The notes beneath the pieces are model-generated. The model was not told where the DNA came from. It saw only the letters and a program-made list of their open reading frames with translations, and did not search any database. Both the position numbers and the translations under genes were made by a program. Positions 37,300 to 50,340 of a DNA stretch of 64,000 nt are shown here, one piece after another (position 1 is the stretch's first letter; the number at the start of each line of letters is the position of its first letter). Origin of the DNA: Hydractinia symbiolongicarpus (lineage: Eukaryota; Cnidaria; Hydrozoa; Anthoathecata; Hydractiniidae); assembly GCF_029227915.1 (NCBI RefSeq), contig NC_079876.1:36625828-36689827 (forward strand), read 5' to 3'.

Positions 37300-39160
37300 G
37301 GCATGAATGCTGGGACTCAACAGTTACACTGGACACTGTGTTAGCTCTTTATTTACAAATGTAGATCAATGAGTAATTTTTACTCTGGGACTAATCCTAG
37401 CCATTATCGCGCTTTGGAGAAATGGAGACAGTTTCAAAAATTACATTTCATTGACTTTCTAACGGTCCTCGTCCGTTTGAGTTACAGCGGTTGCGTCACA
37501 TATTCGTACCAACATGTTTTTAGCGATAATTTTGCGATATTTCTAGGTTGCATTACTTTTAACAGTGAAAAGAGTGATCGTGGGACCTAATTTAACTGAT
37601 TTTGGACTTTGACCTTATAAATGTGGTAAATGAGACAATTGGAGTCCAAGAATTAACATTCTTGTTACGTTGGCATGATTGCCGGAACTCAGTATTTACA
37701 CTGAGCGCTGTGTTAGCTCTTTATTTACAAATTTAGATCAATGAGTTGTTTTTACTCTGGGACTAATCCTAGCCATTAGCGCGCTGAAGAAATTGAGACA
37801 GTTTCAAAAAGTACATTTCATTGACTTTCTAACAGTATCCCTCCGATTGAGTTACAACTGTTGGGTCACATATTCGTACCAACATGTATTTAGCGATTTT
37901 TTTGTGATATTACTAGGTTGCATCGTTTTTAACAATGAAACGATTGACTGTGGGATTTAATTGAACTAACTTTGGACTGCGACCTGATAAGCGTGATAAA
38001 TGAGACAATTGGACTCCAAGAAATAACATTCTTCTTAATTTGATGTGATTGCCGGAACTCAGCGATTACACTGGCTGCTGTGGTAGCGCTTCATTTAAAA
38101 ATTTAGATAAATAAGTCATTCTTCACTGTGGCACCAATCCTATCCGTTATCGCGCGCTGAAGAAGTAGCGACAATTTCAAAACCTACATTTCATTGACGT
38201 TGTAACGGTGTCTGTCTGTTTGTGTTACAATGGTTCGGTTACATATTCGTACCAACATGTATTTAGCGATATTTATCTGATATTACTAGGTTGCATCGCT
38301 TTTAACGGTGAAACGATTGACTGTGGGACTTAATTGAACTAACTTTGGACTGTGACCTGATAAATGTGATAAATGAGACCATTGGAGTCCAAGACATAAC
38401 ATTCCTCTTAATTTGACAAGATTGTCGGAACTCAGCGATTACACTGGGCGGTGTGGTAGCACTTCATTTAAAAATTAAGGTAAATAAGTCATTCTTTACT
38501 GTGGGACCAATCCCAGCCGTTAGCGCGCGCTGAAGAAATAGCGATAGTTTCAAAAACGACATTTCATTGACTTTGTAACGGTATAAATCTGCTTCAGTTA
38601 CAACGGTTGCGTTACATATTTGTACCAAGATGTATTTAGCGATATTTTTCTCATATTACTAATTTGCATCACTTTTAACAGTGAAACGATTGACTATGGG
38701 ACTTAATTCAACTGATTTTGAACTGTGACCTGATAAATGTTATAAGTGAGACAAGTGGCCTCCAAGAAATAACATTCTTTTCAATTTGACATGATTGCCG
38801 GAACTCAGCGATTACACTGGGCGCTGTGGTAGTGCTTCAATTAAAAATTAAGACAAAAAAGCCAATTTTTACTGTGGGACCAATCCTAGCCGTTAGCGCG
38901 CGCTGAAGAAATAGCGACAGTTTCCAAAACTACATTTCATTGACTTTCTGAAGGTATCTGTGCGTTTGAGCTACAACGGTTGCGTCACCAATTGGTACCA
39001 CGTTGTATTTAGCGATATCTTTCCGATTATACTAGGTTGCATTGCTTTTAGAAGTGAAACGATTGACCATGGGAACTAATTGAACTAATTTTGGACTTTG
39101 ACCTTATATATGTGGTAAATGAGACAATTGGACACTAAGAATTAACATTCTTTTTACTTT
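37300..39160 (+). repeat. 1861-bp five-monomer block, copy 1
   Basis: Starts at 'ggcatgaatgctgggactc' and holds five monomers, the first B-like and the next four grading into family C ('ggtagcgcttcatttaaaaa', 'gtgacctgataaatgtgat'). Copy 2 follows directly. I noted only two differences from copy 2 ('ggctgctg' against 'ggccgctg', 'gcggtgtgg' against 'gcgatgtgg'). Confidence 0.92.
38522..38531. other. GC-rich palindrome AGCGCGCGCT in family-C monomers
   Basis: A perfect 10-bp palindrome, part of 'ccgttagcgcgcgctgaag', recurs once in many family-C monomers (also as 'tatcgcgcgctga'). Family A has related but imperfect versions ('agcgcgccctg', 'agcgtgcccgg'). It is the only CpG cluster in an AT-rich monomer. 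Role unknown. Confidence 0.65.
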
Positions 39161-41021
39161 GGCATGAATGCTGGGACTCAACAGTTACACTGGACACTGT
39201 GTTAGCTCTTTATTTACAAATGTAGATCAATGAGTAATTTTTACTCTGGGACTAATCCTAGCCATTATCGCGCTTTGGAGAAATGGAGACAGTTTCAAAA
39301 ATTACATTTCATTGACTTTCTAACGGTCCTCGTCCGTTTGAGTTACAGCGGTTGCGTCACATATTCGTACCAACATGTTTTTAGCGATAATTTTGCGATA
39401 TTTCTAGGTTGCATTACTTTTAACAGTGAAAAGAGTGATCGTGGGACCTAATTTAACTGATTTTGGACTTTGACCTTATAAATGTGGTAAATGAGACAAT
39501 TGGAGTCCAAGAATTAACATTCTTGTTACGTTGGCATGATTGCCGGAACTCAGTATTTACACTGAGCGCTGTGTTAGCTCTTTATTTACAAATTTAGATC
39601 AATGAGTTGTTTTTACTCTGGGACTAATCCTAGCCATTAGCGCGCTGAAGAAATTGAGACAGTTTCAAAAAGTACATTTCATTGACTTTCTAACAGTATC
39701 CCTCCGATTGAGTTACAACTGTTGGGTCACATATTCGTACCAACATGTATTTAGCGATTTTTTTGTGATATTACTAGGTTGCATCGTTTTTAACAATGAA
39801 ACGATTGACTGTGGGATTTAATTGAACTAACTTTGGACTGCGACCTGATAAGCGTGATAAATGAGACAATTGGACTCCAAGAAATAACATTCTTCTTAAT
39901 TTGATGTGATTGCCGGAACTCAGCGATTACACTGGCCGCTGTGGTAGCGCTTCATTTAAAAATTTAGATAAATAAGTCATTCTTCACTGTGGCACCAATC
40001 CTATCCGTTATCGCGCGCTGAAGAAGTAGCGACAATTTCAAAACCTACATTTCATTGACGTTGTAACGGTGTCTGTCTGTTTGTGTTACAATGGTTCGGT
40101 TACATATTCGTACCAACATGTATTTAGCGATATTTATCTGATATTACTAGGTTGCATCGCTTTTAACGGTGAAACGATTGACTGTGGGACTTAATTGAAC
40201 TAACTTTGGACTGTGACCTGATAAATGTGATAAATGAGACCATTGGAGTCCAAGACATAACATTCCTCTTAATTTGACAAGATTGTCGGAACTCAGCGAT
40301 TACACTGGGCGATGTGGTAGCACTTCATTTAAAAATTAAGGTAAATAAGTCATTCTTTACTGTGGGACCAATCCCAGCCGTTAGCGCGCGCTGAAGAAAT
40401 AGCGATAGTTTCAAAAACGACATTTCATTGACTTTGTAACGGTATAAATCTGCTTCAGTTACAACGGTTGCGTTACATATTTGTACCAAGATGTATTTAG
40501 CGATATTTTTCTCATATTACTAATTTGCATCACTTTTAACAGTGAAACGATTGACTATGGGACTTAATTCAACTGATTTTGAACTGTGACCTGATAAATG
40601 TTATAAGTGAGACAAGTGGCCTCCAAGAAATAACATTCTTTTCAATTTGACATGATTGCCGGAACTCAGCGATTACACTGGGCGCTGTGGTAGTGCTTCA
40701 ATTAAAAATTAAGACAAAAAAGCCAATTTTTACTGTGGGACCAATCCTAGCCGTTAGCGCGCGCTGAAGAAATAGCGACAGTTTCCAAAACTACATTTCA
40801 TTGACTTTCTGAAGGTATCTGTGCGTTTGAGCTACAACGGTTGCGTCACCAATTGGTACCACGTTGTATTTAGCGATATCTTTCCGATTATACTAGGTTG
40901 CATTGCTTTTAGAAGTGAAACGATTGACCATGGGAACTAATTGAACTAATTTTGGACTTTGACCTTATATATGTGGTAAATGAGACAATTGGACACTAAG
41001 AATTAACATTCTTTTTACTTT
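39161..41021 (+). repeat. 1861-bp five-monomer block, copy 2
   Basis: Nearly identical tandem copy of 37300-39160. It ends at 41021, where the sequence passes into the 'gcgggaactgcgcag' module instead of a third block. A 74-codon frame that recurs in all three copies of the block is a by-product of duplication and is not called as a gene. Confidence 0.92.
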
Positions 41022-41558
41022 GGCATGAATGCGGGAACTGCGCAGTTACACTAGAAACTGTGTTAGCTCTTTATTTACAAATGTAGATCAATGAGTCATT
41101 TTTACTCTGGGACTAATCCTAGGCATTAGCGCGCTTTGGAGAATTGGAGACAGTCTCAAAAACTACAATTCGTCGACTTTCTAACGGTATTCGTCCGTTT
41201 GAGTTACAGCGGTTGCGTCACATATTCGTACCAACATGTTTTTAGCGATAATTTTGCGATATTTCTAGGTTGCATCGTTTTAACAGTGAAAATAGTGATC
41301 GTGGGACCTAATTTAACTGATTTTGGACTTTCACCTTATAAATGTGGTAAATGAGACAATTGGAGTCCAAGAATTAACATTCTTGTTACGTTGGCATGAT
41401 TGTCGGAACTCAGTATTTACACTGAGCGCTGTGTTAGCTCTTTATTTACAAATTTAGATCAATGAGTTGTTTTTACTCTGGGACTAATCCTAGCCATTAG
41501 CGCCCTGAAGAAATAGAGAAAGTTTCAAAAAGTACATTTCATTGACTTTCTAACAGTA
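41022..41558 (+). repeat. Module M, occurrence 1 ('gcgggaactgcgcag' monomer plus part of next)
   Basis: A type-1 monomer with 'gcgggaactgcgcag', 'acactagaaactgtg' and 'ctttggagaattggagacag', followed by most of a type-2 monomer with 'gagaaagtttcaaaaagtac'. The same pair recurs at 43624, 45853 and 59899, and in truncated form at 62177, in different surroundings. Confidence 0.85.
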
Positions 41559-41762
41559 TCTGTCCGGATGAGTTACAACGATTGCGTCACCAACTCGTAC
41601 CACCATGTACTTAGCGATATTTTTCCGATATTTCTAGGTTGCATTGCTTTTAACAGTGAAAAGAGTGATCGTGGGACCTAATTGAACTGACTTTGGACTT
41701 TGACCTTGTAAATGTGGTAATTGAAACAATTGGACTCAAAGAATTAACATTCTTCTTACTTT
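41559..41762 (+). repeat. Linker monomer part, copy of sequence at 37.1 kb
   Basis: 'tgtccggatgagttac', 'tcgtaccaccatgtacttagc' and 'gactcaaagaattaac' match 37090-37299, which also precedes a block copy. So the third block copy was amplified together with its left neighbour, at an offset of about 4463 bp. Confidence 0.8.
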
Positions 41763-43623
41763 GGCATGAATGCTGGGACTCAACAGTTACACTGGACACT
41801 GTGTTAGCTCTTTATTTACAAATGTAGATCAATGAGTAATTTTTACTCTGGGACTAATCCTAGCCATTATCGCGCTTTGGAGAAATGGAGACAGTTTCAA
41901 AAATTACATTTCATTGACTTTCTAACGGTCCTCGTCCGTTTGAGTTACAGCGGTTGCGTCACATATTCGTACCAACATGTTTTTAGCGATAATTTTGCGA
42001 TATTTCTAGGTTGCATTACTTTTAACAGTGAAAAGAGTGATCGTGGGACCTAATTTAACTGATTTTGGACTTTGACCTTATAAATGTGGTAAATGAGACA
42101 ATTGGAGTCCAAGAATTAACATTCTTGTTACGTTGGCATGATTGCCGGAACTCAGTATTTACACTGAGCGCTGTGTTAGCTCTTTATTTACAAATTTAGA
42201 TCAATGAGTTGTTTTTACTCTGGGACTAATCCTAGCCATTAGCGCGCTGAAGAAATTGAGACAGTTTCAAAAAGTACATTTCATTGACTTTCTAACAGTA
42301 TCCCTCCGATTGAGTTACAACGGTTGGGTCACATATTCGTACCAACATGTATTTAGCGATTTTTTTGTGATATTACTAGGTTGCATCGTTTTTAACAATG
42401 AAACGATTGACTGTGGGATTTAATTGAACTAACTTTGGACTGCAACCTGATAAGCGTGATAAATGAGAAAATTGGACTCCAAGAAATAACATTCTTCTTA
42501 ATTTGATGTGATTGCCGGAACTCAGCGATTACACTGGCCGCTGTGGCAGCGCTTCATTTAAAAATTTAGATAAATAAGTCATTCTTCACTGTGGCACCAA
42601 TCCTATCCGTTATCGCGCGCTGAAGAAGTAGCGACAATTTCAAAACCTACATTTCATTGACGTTGTAACGGTGTCTGTCTGTTTGTGTTACAATGGTTCG
42701 GTTACATATTCGTACCAACATGTATTTAGCGATATTTATCTGATATTACTAGGTTGCATCGCTTTTAACGGTGAAACGATTGACTGTGGGACTTAATTGA
42801 ACTAACTTTGGACTGTGACCTGATAAATGTGATAAATGAGACCATTGGAGTCCAAGAAATAACATTCCTCTTAATTTGACAAGATTGTCGGAACTCAGCG
42901 ATTACACTGGGCGGTGTGGTAGCACTTCATTTAAAAATTAAGGTAAATAAGTCATTCTTTACTGTGGGACCAATCCCAGCCGTTAGCGCGCGCTGAAGAA
43001 ATAGCGATAGTTTCAAAAACGACATTTCATTGACTTTGTAACGGTATAAATCTGCTTCAGTTACAACGGTTGCGTTACATATTTGTACCAAGATGTATTT
43101 AGCGATATTTTTCTCATATTACTAATTTGCATCACTTTTAACAGTGAAACGATTGACTATGGGACTAAATTCAACTGATTTTGAACTGTGACCTGATAAA
43201 TGTTATAAGTGAGACAAGTGGCCTCCAAGAAATAACATTCTTTTCAATTTGACATGATTGCCGGAACTCAGCGATTACACTGGACGCTGTGGTAGTGCTT
43301 CAATTAAAAATTAAGACAAAAAAGCCAATTTTTACTGTGGGACCAATCCTAGCCGTTAGCGCGCGCTGAAGAAATAGCGACAGTTTCAAAAACTACATTT
43401 CATTGACTTTCTGAAGGTATCTGTGCGTTTGAGCTACAACGGTTGCGTCACCAATTGGTACCACGTTGTATTTAGCGATATCTTTCCGATCATACTAGGT
43501 TGCATTGCTTTTAGAAGTGAAACGATTGACCATGGGAACTAATTGAACTGATTTTGGACTTTGACCTTATATATGTGGTAAATGAGACAATTGGACACTA
43601 AGAATTAACATTCTTTTTACTTT
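41763..43623 (+). repeat. 1861-bp five-monomer block, copy 3
   Basis: Third copy, 2602 bp after copy 2, with a few more substitutions ('acaacggttggg', 'gcaacctgataag', 'gagaaaattgg', 'ggcagcgcttc'). It is followed again by module M. Module plus linker plus block makes a 2602-bp, seven-monomer unit. Confidence 0.9.
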
Positions 43624-46600
43624 GGCATGAATGCGGGAACTGCGCAGTTACACTAGAAACTGTGTTAGCTCTTTATTTACAAATGTAGATCAATGAGTCA
43701 TTTTTACTCTGGGACTAATCCTAGGCATTAGCGCGCTTTGGAGAATTGGAGACAGTCTCAAAAACTACATTTCGTCGACTTTCTAACGGTATTCGTCCGT
43801 TTGAGTTACAGCGGTTGCGTCACATATTCGTACCAACATGTTTTTAGCGATAATTTTGCGATATTTCTAGGTTGCATTGCTTTTAACAGTGAAAATAGTG
43901 ATCGTGGGACCTAATTTAACTGATTTTGGACTTTGACCTTATAAATGTGGTAAATGAGACAATTGGAGTCCAAGAATTAACATTCTTGTTACGTTGGCAT
44001 GATTGTCGGAACTCAGTATTTACACTGAGCGCTGTGTTAGCTCTTTATTTACAAATTTAGATCAATGAGTTGTTTTTACTCTGGGACTAATCCTAGCCAT
44101 TAGCGCGCTGAAGAAATAGAGAAAGTTTCAAAAAGTACATTTCATTGACTTTCTAACAGTATCCCTCCGATTGAGCTACAACGGTTGGGTCACATATTCG
44201 TACCAACATGTATTTAGCGATAATTTTCTGATATTACTAGGTTGCGTCGCTTTTAACAATGAAACGATTGACTGTGGGATTTAATTGAACTAACTTTCGA
44301 CTGCGACCTGATAAGCGTGATAAATGAGACAATTGGACTCCAAGAAATAACATTCTTCTTAATTTGACGTGATTGGCGGAACTCAGCGATTACACTGGCC
44401 GCTGTGGTAGCGCTTCATTTAAAATCTTAGATAAATAAGTCATTCCTCACTGTGGCACCAATCTTATCCGTTATCGCGCGCTGAAGAAGTAGCGACAATT
44501 TCAAAACCTAAAATGCATTGACGTTGTAACGGTGTCTGTCCGTTTGAGTTACAACGGCTCGATCACATATTCGTACCAACATGTATTTAGCGATATTTAT
44601 CTGATATTACTAGGTTGCATCGCTTTTAACGGTGAAACGATTGACTGTGGGACTTAATTGAACTAACTTTGGACTGTGACCTGATAAATGTGATAAATGA
44701 GACAATTGGAGTCCAAGAAAAAACATTCTTCCTAATTTGACATGATTGCCGAAACTCAGCAATTACACTGGGCGCTGTGGTAGCGCTTCAATTAAAAATT
44801 AAGATAAAAAAGTCATATTTTGCTGTGGGACCAATCCTAGCCGTTAGCGCGCGCTGAATTAATAGATACAGTTTCAAATACTACATTTCACTGATTTTGT
44901 AACGGTGTCAGTGCGTTTGAGTTTCAACCGTTGGGTCACATATTTGACCAACATGTATTTAACGATATTTATCTGATATTACTAGGTTGCATCGCTTTTA
45001 ACAGTGAAACAATTGACTGTCGGGCTAAATTGAACTGATTTTGGACTGTGACCTTATAAGTCTTATAAGTGAGACAAGTGGACTCCAAGAAATAACATTC
45101 CTCTTAATTTGATATGATTGCCGGAACTCAGCGATTACACTGGGCGCTGTGGTAGCGCTTAATTTAAAATTTAGATAAATAAGTCATTCTTTACTGTGGG
45201 ACCAATCCAAGCCATTATCCCGCACTGAAGAAATAGCGACAATTTCAAAAACTACTTTTCATTGTCTTTCTAACAGTATCAATCCGTTTGAGTTACAACG
45301 GTTGAGTCACATATTCGTACCAACATGTATTTCGTCCTATTTTTCCGGTATTACTAGGTTGTATGGCTTTTAACAGTGAAACGATTAACTGTGGGACTTA
45401 ATTGAACTGATTATTGACTGTGACATTATAAATGTGAAAGTGAGACAATTGGACCCCAAGAAATAACATTTTCTTAATTTGACATGATTGCCGAAACTCA
45501 GCAATTACACTGGGCGCGGTGGTAGCGCTTCAATTAAAAATTAGGATAAAAAGTCATTTTTTACTGTGGGACCGATCCTAGCCGAAATCGCGCGCTGAAG
45601 AAATAACGACAGTTTCAAAAACTACATTTCAATAACATTCTAACGGTTTCAATCCGCTTCAGTTACAACGGCTCGATCACATATTCGTACCAACATGTAT
45701 TTAGCGATATCTTTCCGATTTTACTAGGTTGCATTGCTTTTAGAAGTGAAACGATTGACCATGGGAACTAATTGAACTGATTTTGGAATTTGACCTTATA
45801 TATGTGGTAAATGAGACAATTGGACACCAAGAATTAACAATCTTTTTACTTTGGCATAAATGCGGGAACTGCGCAGTTACACTAGAAACTGTGTTAGCTC
45901 TTTATTTACAAATGTAGATCAATGAGTCATTTTTACTCTGGGACTATGCCTAGGCATTAGCGCGCTTTGGAGAATTGGAGACAGTTTCAAAAACTACATT
46001 TCATCGACTTTCTAACGGTATTTGTCCGTTTGAGTTACAGCGGTTGCGTCACATATTCGTACCAACATGTTTTTAGCGATAATTTGGCGATATTTCTAGG
46101 TTGCATTGCTTTTAACAGTGAAAATAGTGATCGTGGGACCTAATTTAACTGATTTTGGACTTTGACCTTATAAATGTGGTAAATGAGACAATTGGAGTCC
46201 AAGAATTAACATTCTTGTTACGTTGGCATGATTGCCGGAACTCAGTATTTACACTGAGCGCTGTGTTAGCTCTTTATTTACGAATTTAGATCAATGAGTT
46301 GTTTTTACTCTGGGACTAATCCTAGCCATTAGCGCGCTAAAGAAATAGAGAAAGTTTCAAAAAGTAAATTTCATTGACTTTCTAACAGTATCACTCCGAT
46401 TGAGTTACAACGGTTGGGTCACATATTCGTACCAACATGTATTTAGCGATAATTTTCTGATATTACTAGGTTGCGTCGCCTTTAACAATGAAACGATTGA
46501 CTGTGGGATTTAATTGAACTAACTTTGGACTGCGACCTGATAAGCGTGATAAATGAGACAATTGGACTCCAAGAAATAACATTCTTCTTAATTTGACGTG

Positions 46601-46856
46601 ATTGACGGAACTCAGCGATTACACTGGCCGCTGTGGTAGCGCTTCATTTAAAAATTTAGATAAATAAGTCATTCTTCACTGTGGCACCAATCTTATCCGT
46701 TATCGCGCGCTGAAGAAGTAGCGACAATTTCAAAACCTACAATTCATTGACATTGTAACGGTGTCAGTCCGTTTGAGTTTCAACGGTTGGGTCACATATT
46801 CGACCAACATGTATTTAGCGATATTTATCCGATATTACTAGGTTGCATCGCTTTTA
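43624..46856 (+). repeat. Module M twice (43624, 45853) with family-C monomers
   Basis: 'gcgggaactgcgcag' at 43633 and 45862 lie 2229 bp apart, six monomers. Between them are family-C monomers with 'ggtagcgcttcaattaaaaa', 'gtgggaccaatcctagccg' and small indels ('catatttgaccaac'). The two module regions stay similar for roughly 900 bp. No gene. Confidence 0.8.
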
Positions 46857-47245
46857 ACAGTGAAACAATTGACTGTCGGGCTAAATTGAACTAATTTTGG
46901 ACTGTGACCTTATAAGTGTTATAAGTGAGACAAGTGGACTCTAAGAAATAACATTCTTCTTAATTTGATATGATTGCCGGAACTCAGCGATTACACTGGG
47001 CGCTGTGGTAGCGCTTCATTTAAAATTTAGATTAATAAGTCATTTTTTACTGTGGAACCATTCCTAGCCGTTATCGCGCGCTGAAGAAACAGCGACAGTT
47101 TCAAAAACTACATTTCATTGACTTTCTAACGGTATCAATCCGCTTCAGTTACAACGGTTGCCTCACCTATTCGTACCAACTTGTATTTAGCGATATTTTT
47201 CTCCTATTACTAGGTTGCATCGCTTTTAACAGTGAAAATGTGATT

Positions 47246-47330
47246 GACTGTGGGACTAAATTGAACTGCTTTTGAACTGTGACCTTATAAATGGTATAAG
47301 TGGGACAAGTGGACTCCAAGAAATAACATT
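47246..47330 (+). repeat. 85-bp partial monomer
   Basis: 'gactgtggg' at 47246 returns at 47331 after only 85 bp: 'aagaaataacatt' is followed at once by 'gactgtggg', skipping about 290 bp of monomer. The same kind of joint occurs at 49193, 50730, 52677 and 61664, also with 85-bp spacing. Confidence 0.88.
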
Positions 47331-49192
47331 GACTGTGGGACTAAATTGAACTGACTATGGACTGTGACCTTATGAATGTTAAATTGCGACAATTGGACTC
47401 CAAGAAATAACAGTCTTCTTAATTTGACATGATTGCCGGAACTCAGCAATTACACTGGGCGCGGTGGTAGCGCTTCAATAAAAAATTAGGATAAAAAGTC
47501 ATTTTTTACTGTGGGACCAATCCTAGCTGAAATCGCGCGCTGAAGAAATAACGACAGTTTCAAAAACTACATTTCAATAACATTCTAACGGTATCAATCC
47601 GCTTCAGTTACAGCGGTTGAGTCACATATTCGTACCAACATGTATTTCGTGATACTTTTCCGGTATTACTAGGTTGTATGGCTTTTAACAGTGAAGCGAT
47701 TGACTGTGGGACTTAATTGAACTGACTATGGACTGTGACCTTATGAATGTTAAAGTGAGACAATTGGACTCCAAGAAATAACATTCTTCCTAATTTGACA
47801 TGATTGCCAAAACTCAACGATTACACTGGGTGCTGTGGTAGCGCTTCAATAAAAATTAAGATAAAAAAGTCATTTTTTTACTGCCGGACTATTCATAGCC
47901 GTTATCGCGCGCTGAAAAAATAGAGACAGCTTCAAAAACTACATTTCATTTACTTTCTAACGGTATCAATCCGCTTCAGTTACAACGGTTGCGTCCCATA
48001 TTCGCACCAACATGTATTTTGCGATGTTTTTCTCACATTACTAGGTTGCATCGCTTTTAACAGTGAAACGATTGACTGTGGGACTAAATTGAACTGACTT
48101 TGGACTGTGACCTTATAAATGTTATAAGTGAGACAAGTGGTCTCCAAGAAATAACAGTCTTCTTAATTTGACATGATTGCCGGAACTCAGCGATTACACT
48201 GGGCGCTGTGGTAGCGCTTCATTTAAGAATTTAGATAAATAAGTCATTCTTTACTGTGGGACCAATCCTAGCCGTTATCGCGCGCTGAAGAAATAGCGAC
48301 AATTTCAAAAACTACATTTCATCGTCTTTCTAACAGTATCAATCCGTTTGAGTTACAACGGTAGAGTCACATATTCGTACCAACATGTAATTCGTCCTAT
48401 TTTTCCGGTATTACTAGGTTGTATGGCTTTTAACAGTGAAACGATTAACTGTGGGACTTAATTGAACTGATTATTGACTGAGACCTGATAAGCGTGATAA
48501 ATGAGACAATTGGACTCCACGAAATAACATTCTTCTTAATTTGACGTGATTGCCGGAACTCAGCGATTACACTGGGCGCTGTGGTAGCGCTTCATTTAAG
48601 AATTTAGATAAATAAGTCATTCTTTACTGTGGGACCAATCCTAGCCGTTATCGCGCGCTGAAGAAATAGCGACAATTACAAAAACTACATTTCATCGTCT
48701 TTCTAACAGTATCAATCCGTTTGAGTTACAACGGTTGGGTCACATATTCGACCAACATGTATTTAGCGATATTTATCTGATATTACAAGGTGGCATCGCT
48801 TTTAACAGTGAAACAATTGACTGTCGGTCTAAATTGAACTAATTTTGGACTGTGACCTTATAAGTGTTATAAGTGAGACAAGTGGACTCTAAGAAATAAC
48901 ATTCTTCTTAATTTGATATGATTGCCGGAACTCAGCGATTACACTGGGCGCTGTGGTAGCGCTTCATTTAAAATTTAGATTAATAAGTAATTTTTTACTG
49001 TGGAACCATTCCTAGCCGTTATCGCGCGCTGAAGAAACAGCGACAGTTTCAAAAACTACATTTCATTGACTTTTTAACGGTATCAATCCGCTTCAGTTAC
49101 AACGGTTGCGTCACCTATTCGTACCAACTTGTATTTAGCGATATTTTTCTCCTATTATTAGGTTGCATCGCTTTTAACAGTGAAAAGTGATT

Positions 49193-49277
49193 GACTGTGG
49201 GACTAAATTGAACTGCTTTTGGACTGTGACTTTATAAATGGTATAAATGGGACAAGTGGACTCCAAGAAATATCATT
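49193..49277 (+). repeat. 85-bp partial monomer, second site
   Basis: As at 47246, but with 'agtgaaaagtgattgactg' before it and 'aagaaatatcattgactg' at the joint. It is copied at 52677 by the 3484-bp duplication and has a relative at 61664. Confidence 0.88.
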
Positions 49278-49483
49278 GACTGTGGGACTAAATTGAACTG
49301 ATTTTGGACTGTGACCTTATAAATGGTATAAGTGAGACAAGTGGACTCCAAGAAATAACATTCTTTGTAATTTGACATGATTGCCGGAACTCAGCGATTA
49401 CACTGGGCGCTGTGGAAACGCTTCATTTAAGAATTTAGATAAATAAGTCATTCTTTACTGTGGGACCAATCCTAGCCGTAATC

Positions 49484-49500
49484 ATTGACTTTCTGGAGGT
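49484..49500 (+). other. 43-bp deletion joint inside a monomer
   Basis: 'agccgtaatc' runs straight into 'attgactttctgg'; the normal 'gcgcgctgaag...catttc' stretch of about 43 bp is missing. A short 'tc' repeat at both edges fits a microhomology deletion. The same joint is at 52975 (duplicate) and about 61952. Confidence 0.8.
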
Positions 49501-50340
49501 ATCTGTGCGTTTGAGCTACAACGGTTACGTCACAAATTGGTACCACGTTGTATTTAGCGATATCTTTCCGATTTTACTAGGTTGCATTGCTTTTAGAAGT
49601 GAAACGATTGACCATGGGAACTAATTGAACTGATTTTGGACTGTGACCTTATAAATGTTATAAAAGAGACCAGTGGACTCTAAGAAACAACATTATTTGT
49701 AATTTGACATAATTGCCGGAACTCAGCGATTACACTGGGCGCTGTGGAAACGCTTCATTTAAGAATTTAAATAAGTAAGTCATTCTTTACTGTGGGACCA
49801 ATCCTAGCCGTTATCGCGCACTGAAGAAATAGCGACAATTTCAAAAACTACATTTCATCGTCTTTCTAACAGTATCAATCCGTTTGAGTTACAACGGTTG
49901 AGTCACATATTCGTACCAACATGTATTTCGTCCTATTTTTCCGGTATTACTAGGTTGTATGGCTTTTAACAGTGAAACGATTAACTGTGGGACGTAATTG
50001 AACTGATTATTGACTGTGACCTTAAAAATGTTATAAGTGAGACAAGTGGACTCCAAGAAATAATATTCTTTTTAACTTGACATGATTGCCGGAACTCAGC
50101 GATTACACTGGGCGCGGTGGTAGCGCTTCAATTAAAAATTAGAATAAAAAGTCATTTTTTACTGTGGGACCAATCCTAGCCGAAATCGCGCGCTGAAGAA
50201 ATAACGACAGTTTCAAAAACTACATTTCAATAACTTTCTAACGGTATCAATCCGCTTCAGTTACAGCGTTTGAGTCACATATTTGTACCAACATGTATTT
50301 CGTGATATTTTTCCGGTATTACTAGGTTGTATGGCTTTTA

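Larger units (their letters stand above)
46857..50340 (+). repeat. 3484-bp block, copy 1
   Basis: Begins within 'gcttttaacagtgaaac' and contains family-C monomers, two 85-bp partial duplications (47246 and 49193) and a 43-bp deletion joint at about 49491. Copy 2 follows directly and was identical in every stretch I compared. The length is not a whole number of monomers because of these internal events. Confidence 0.93.

Noticed and set aside
37369-42053. A 73-codon plus-strand open frame repeated at 37369, 39230 and 41832
   Set aside because: The spacings (1861 and 2602 bp) are those of the duplicated five-monomer block. The frame is closed in most other monomers and shows no sign of selection on codons.
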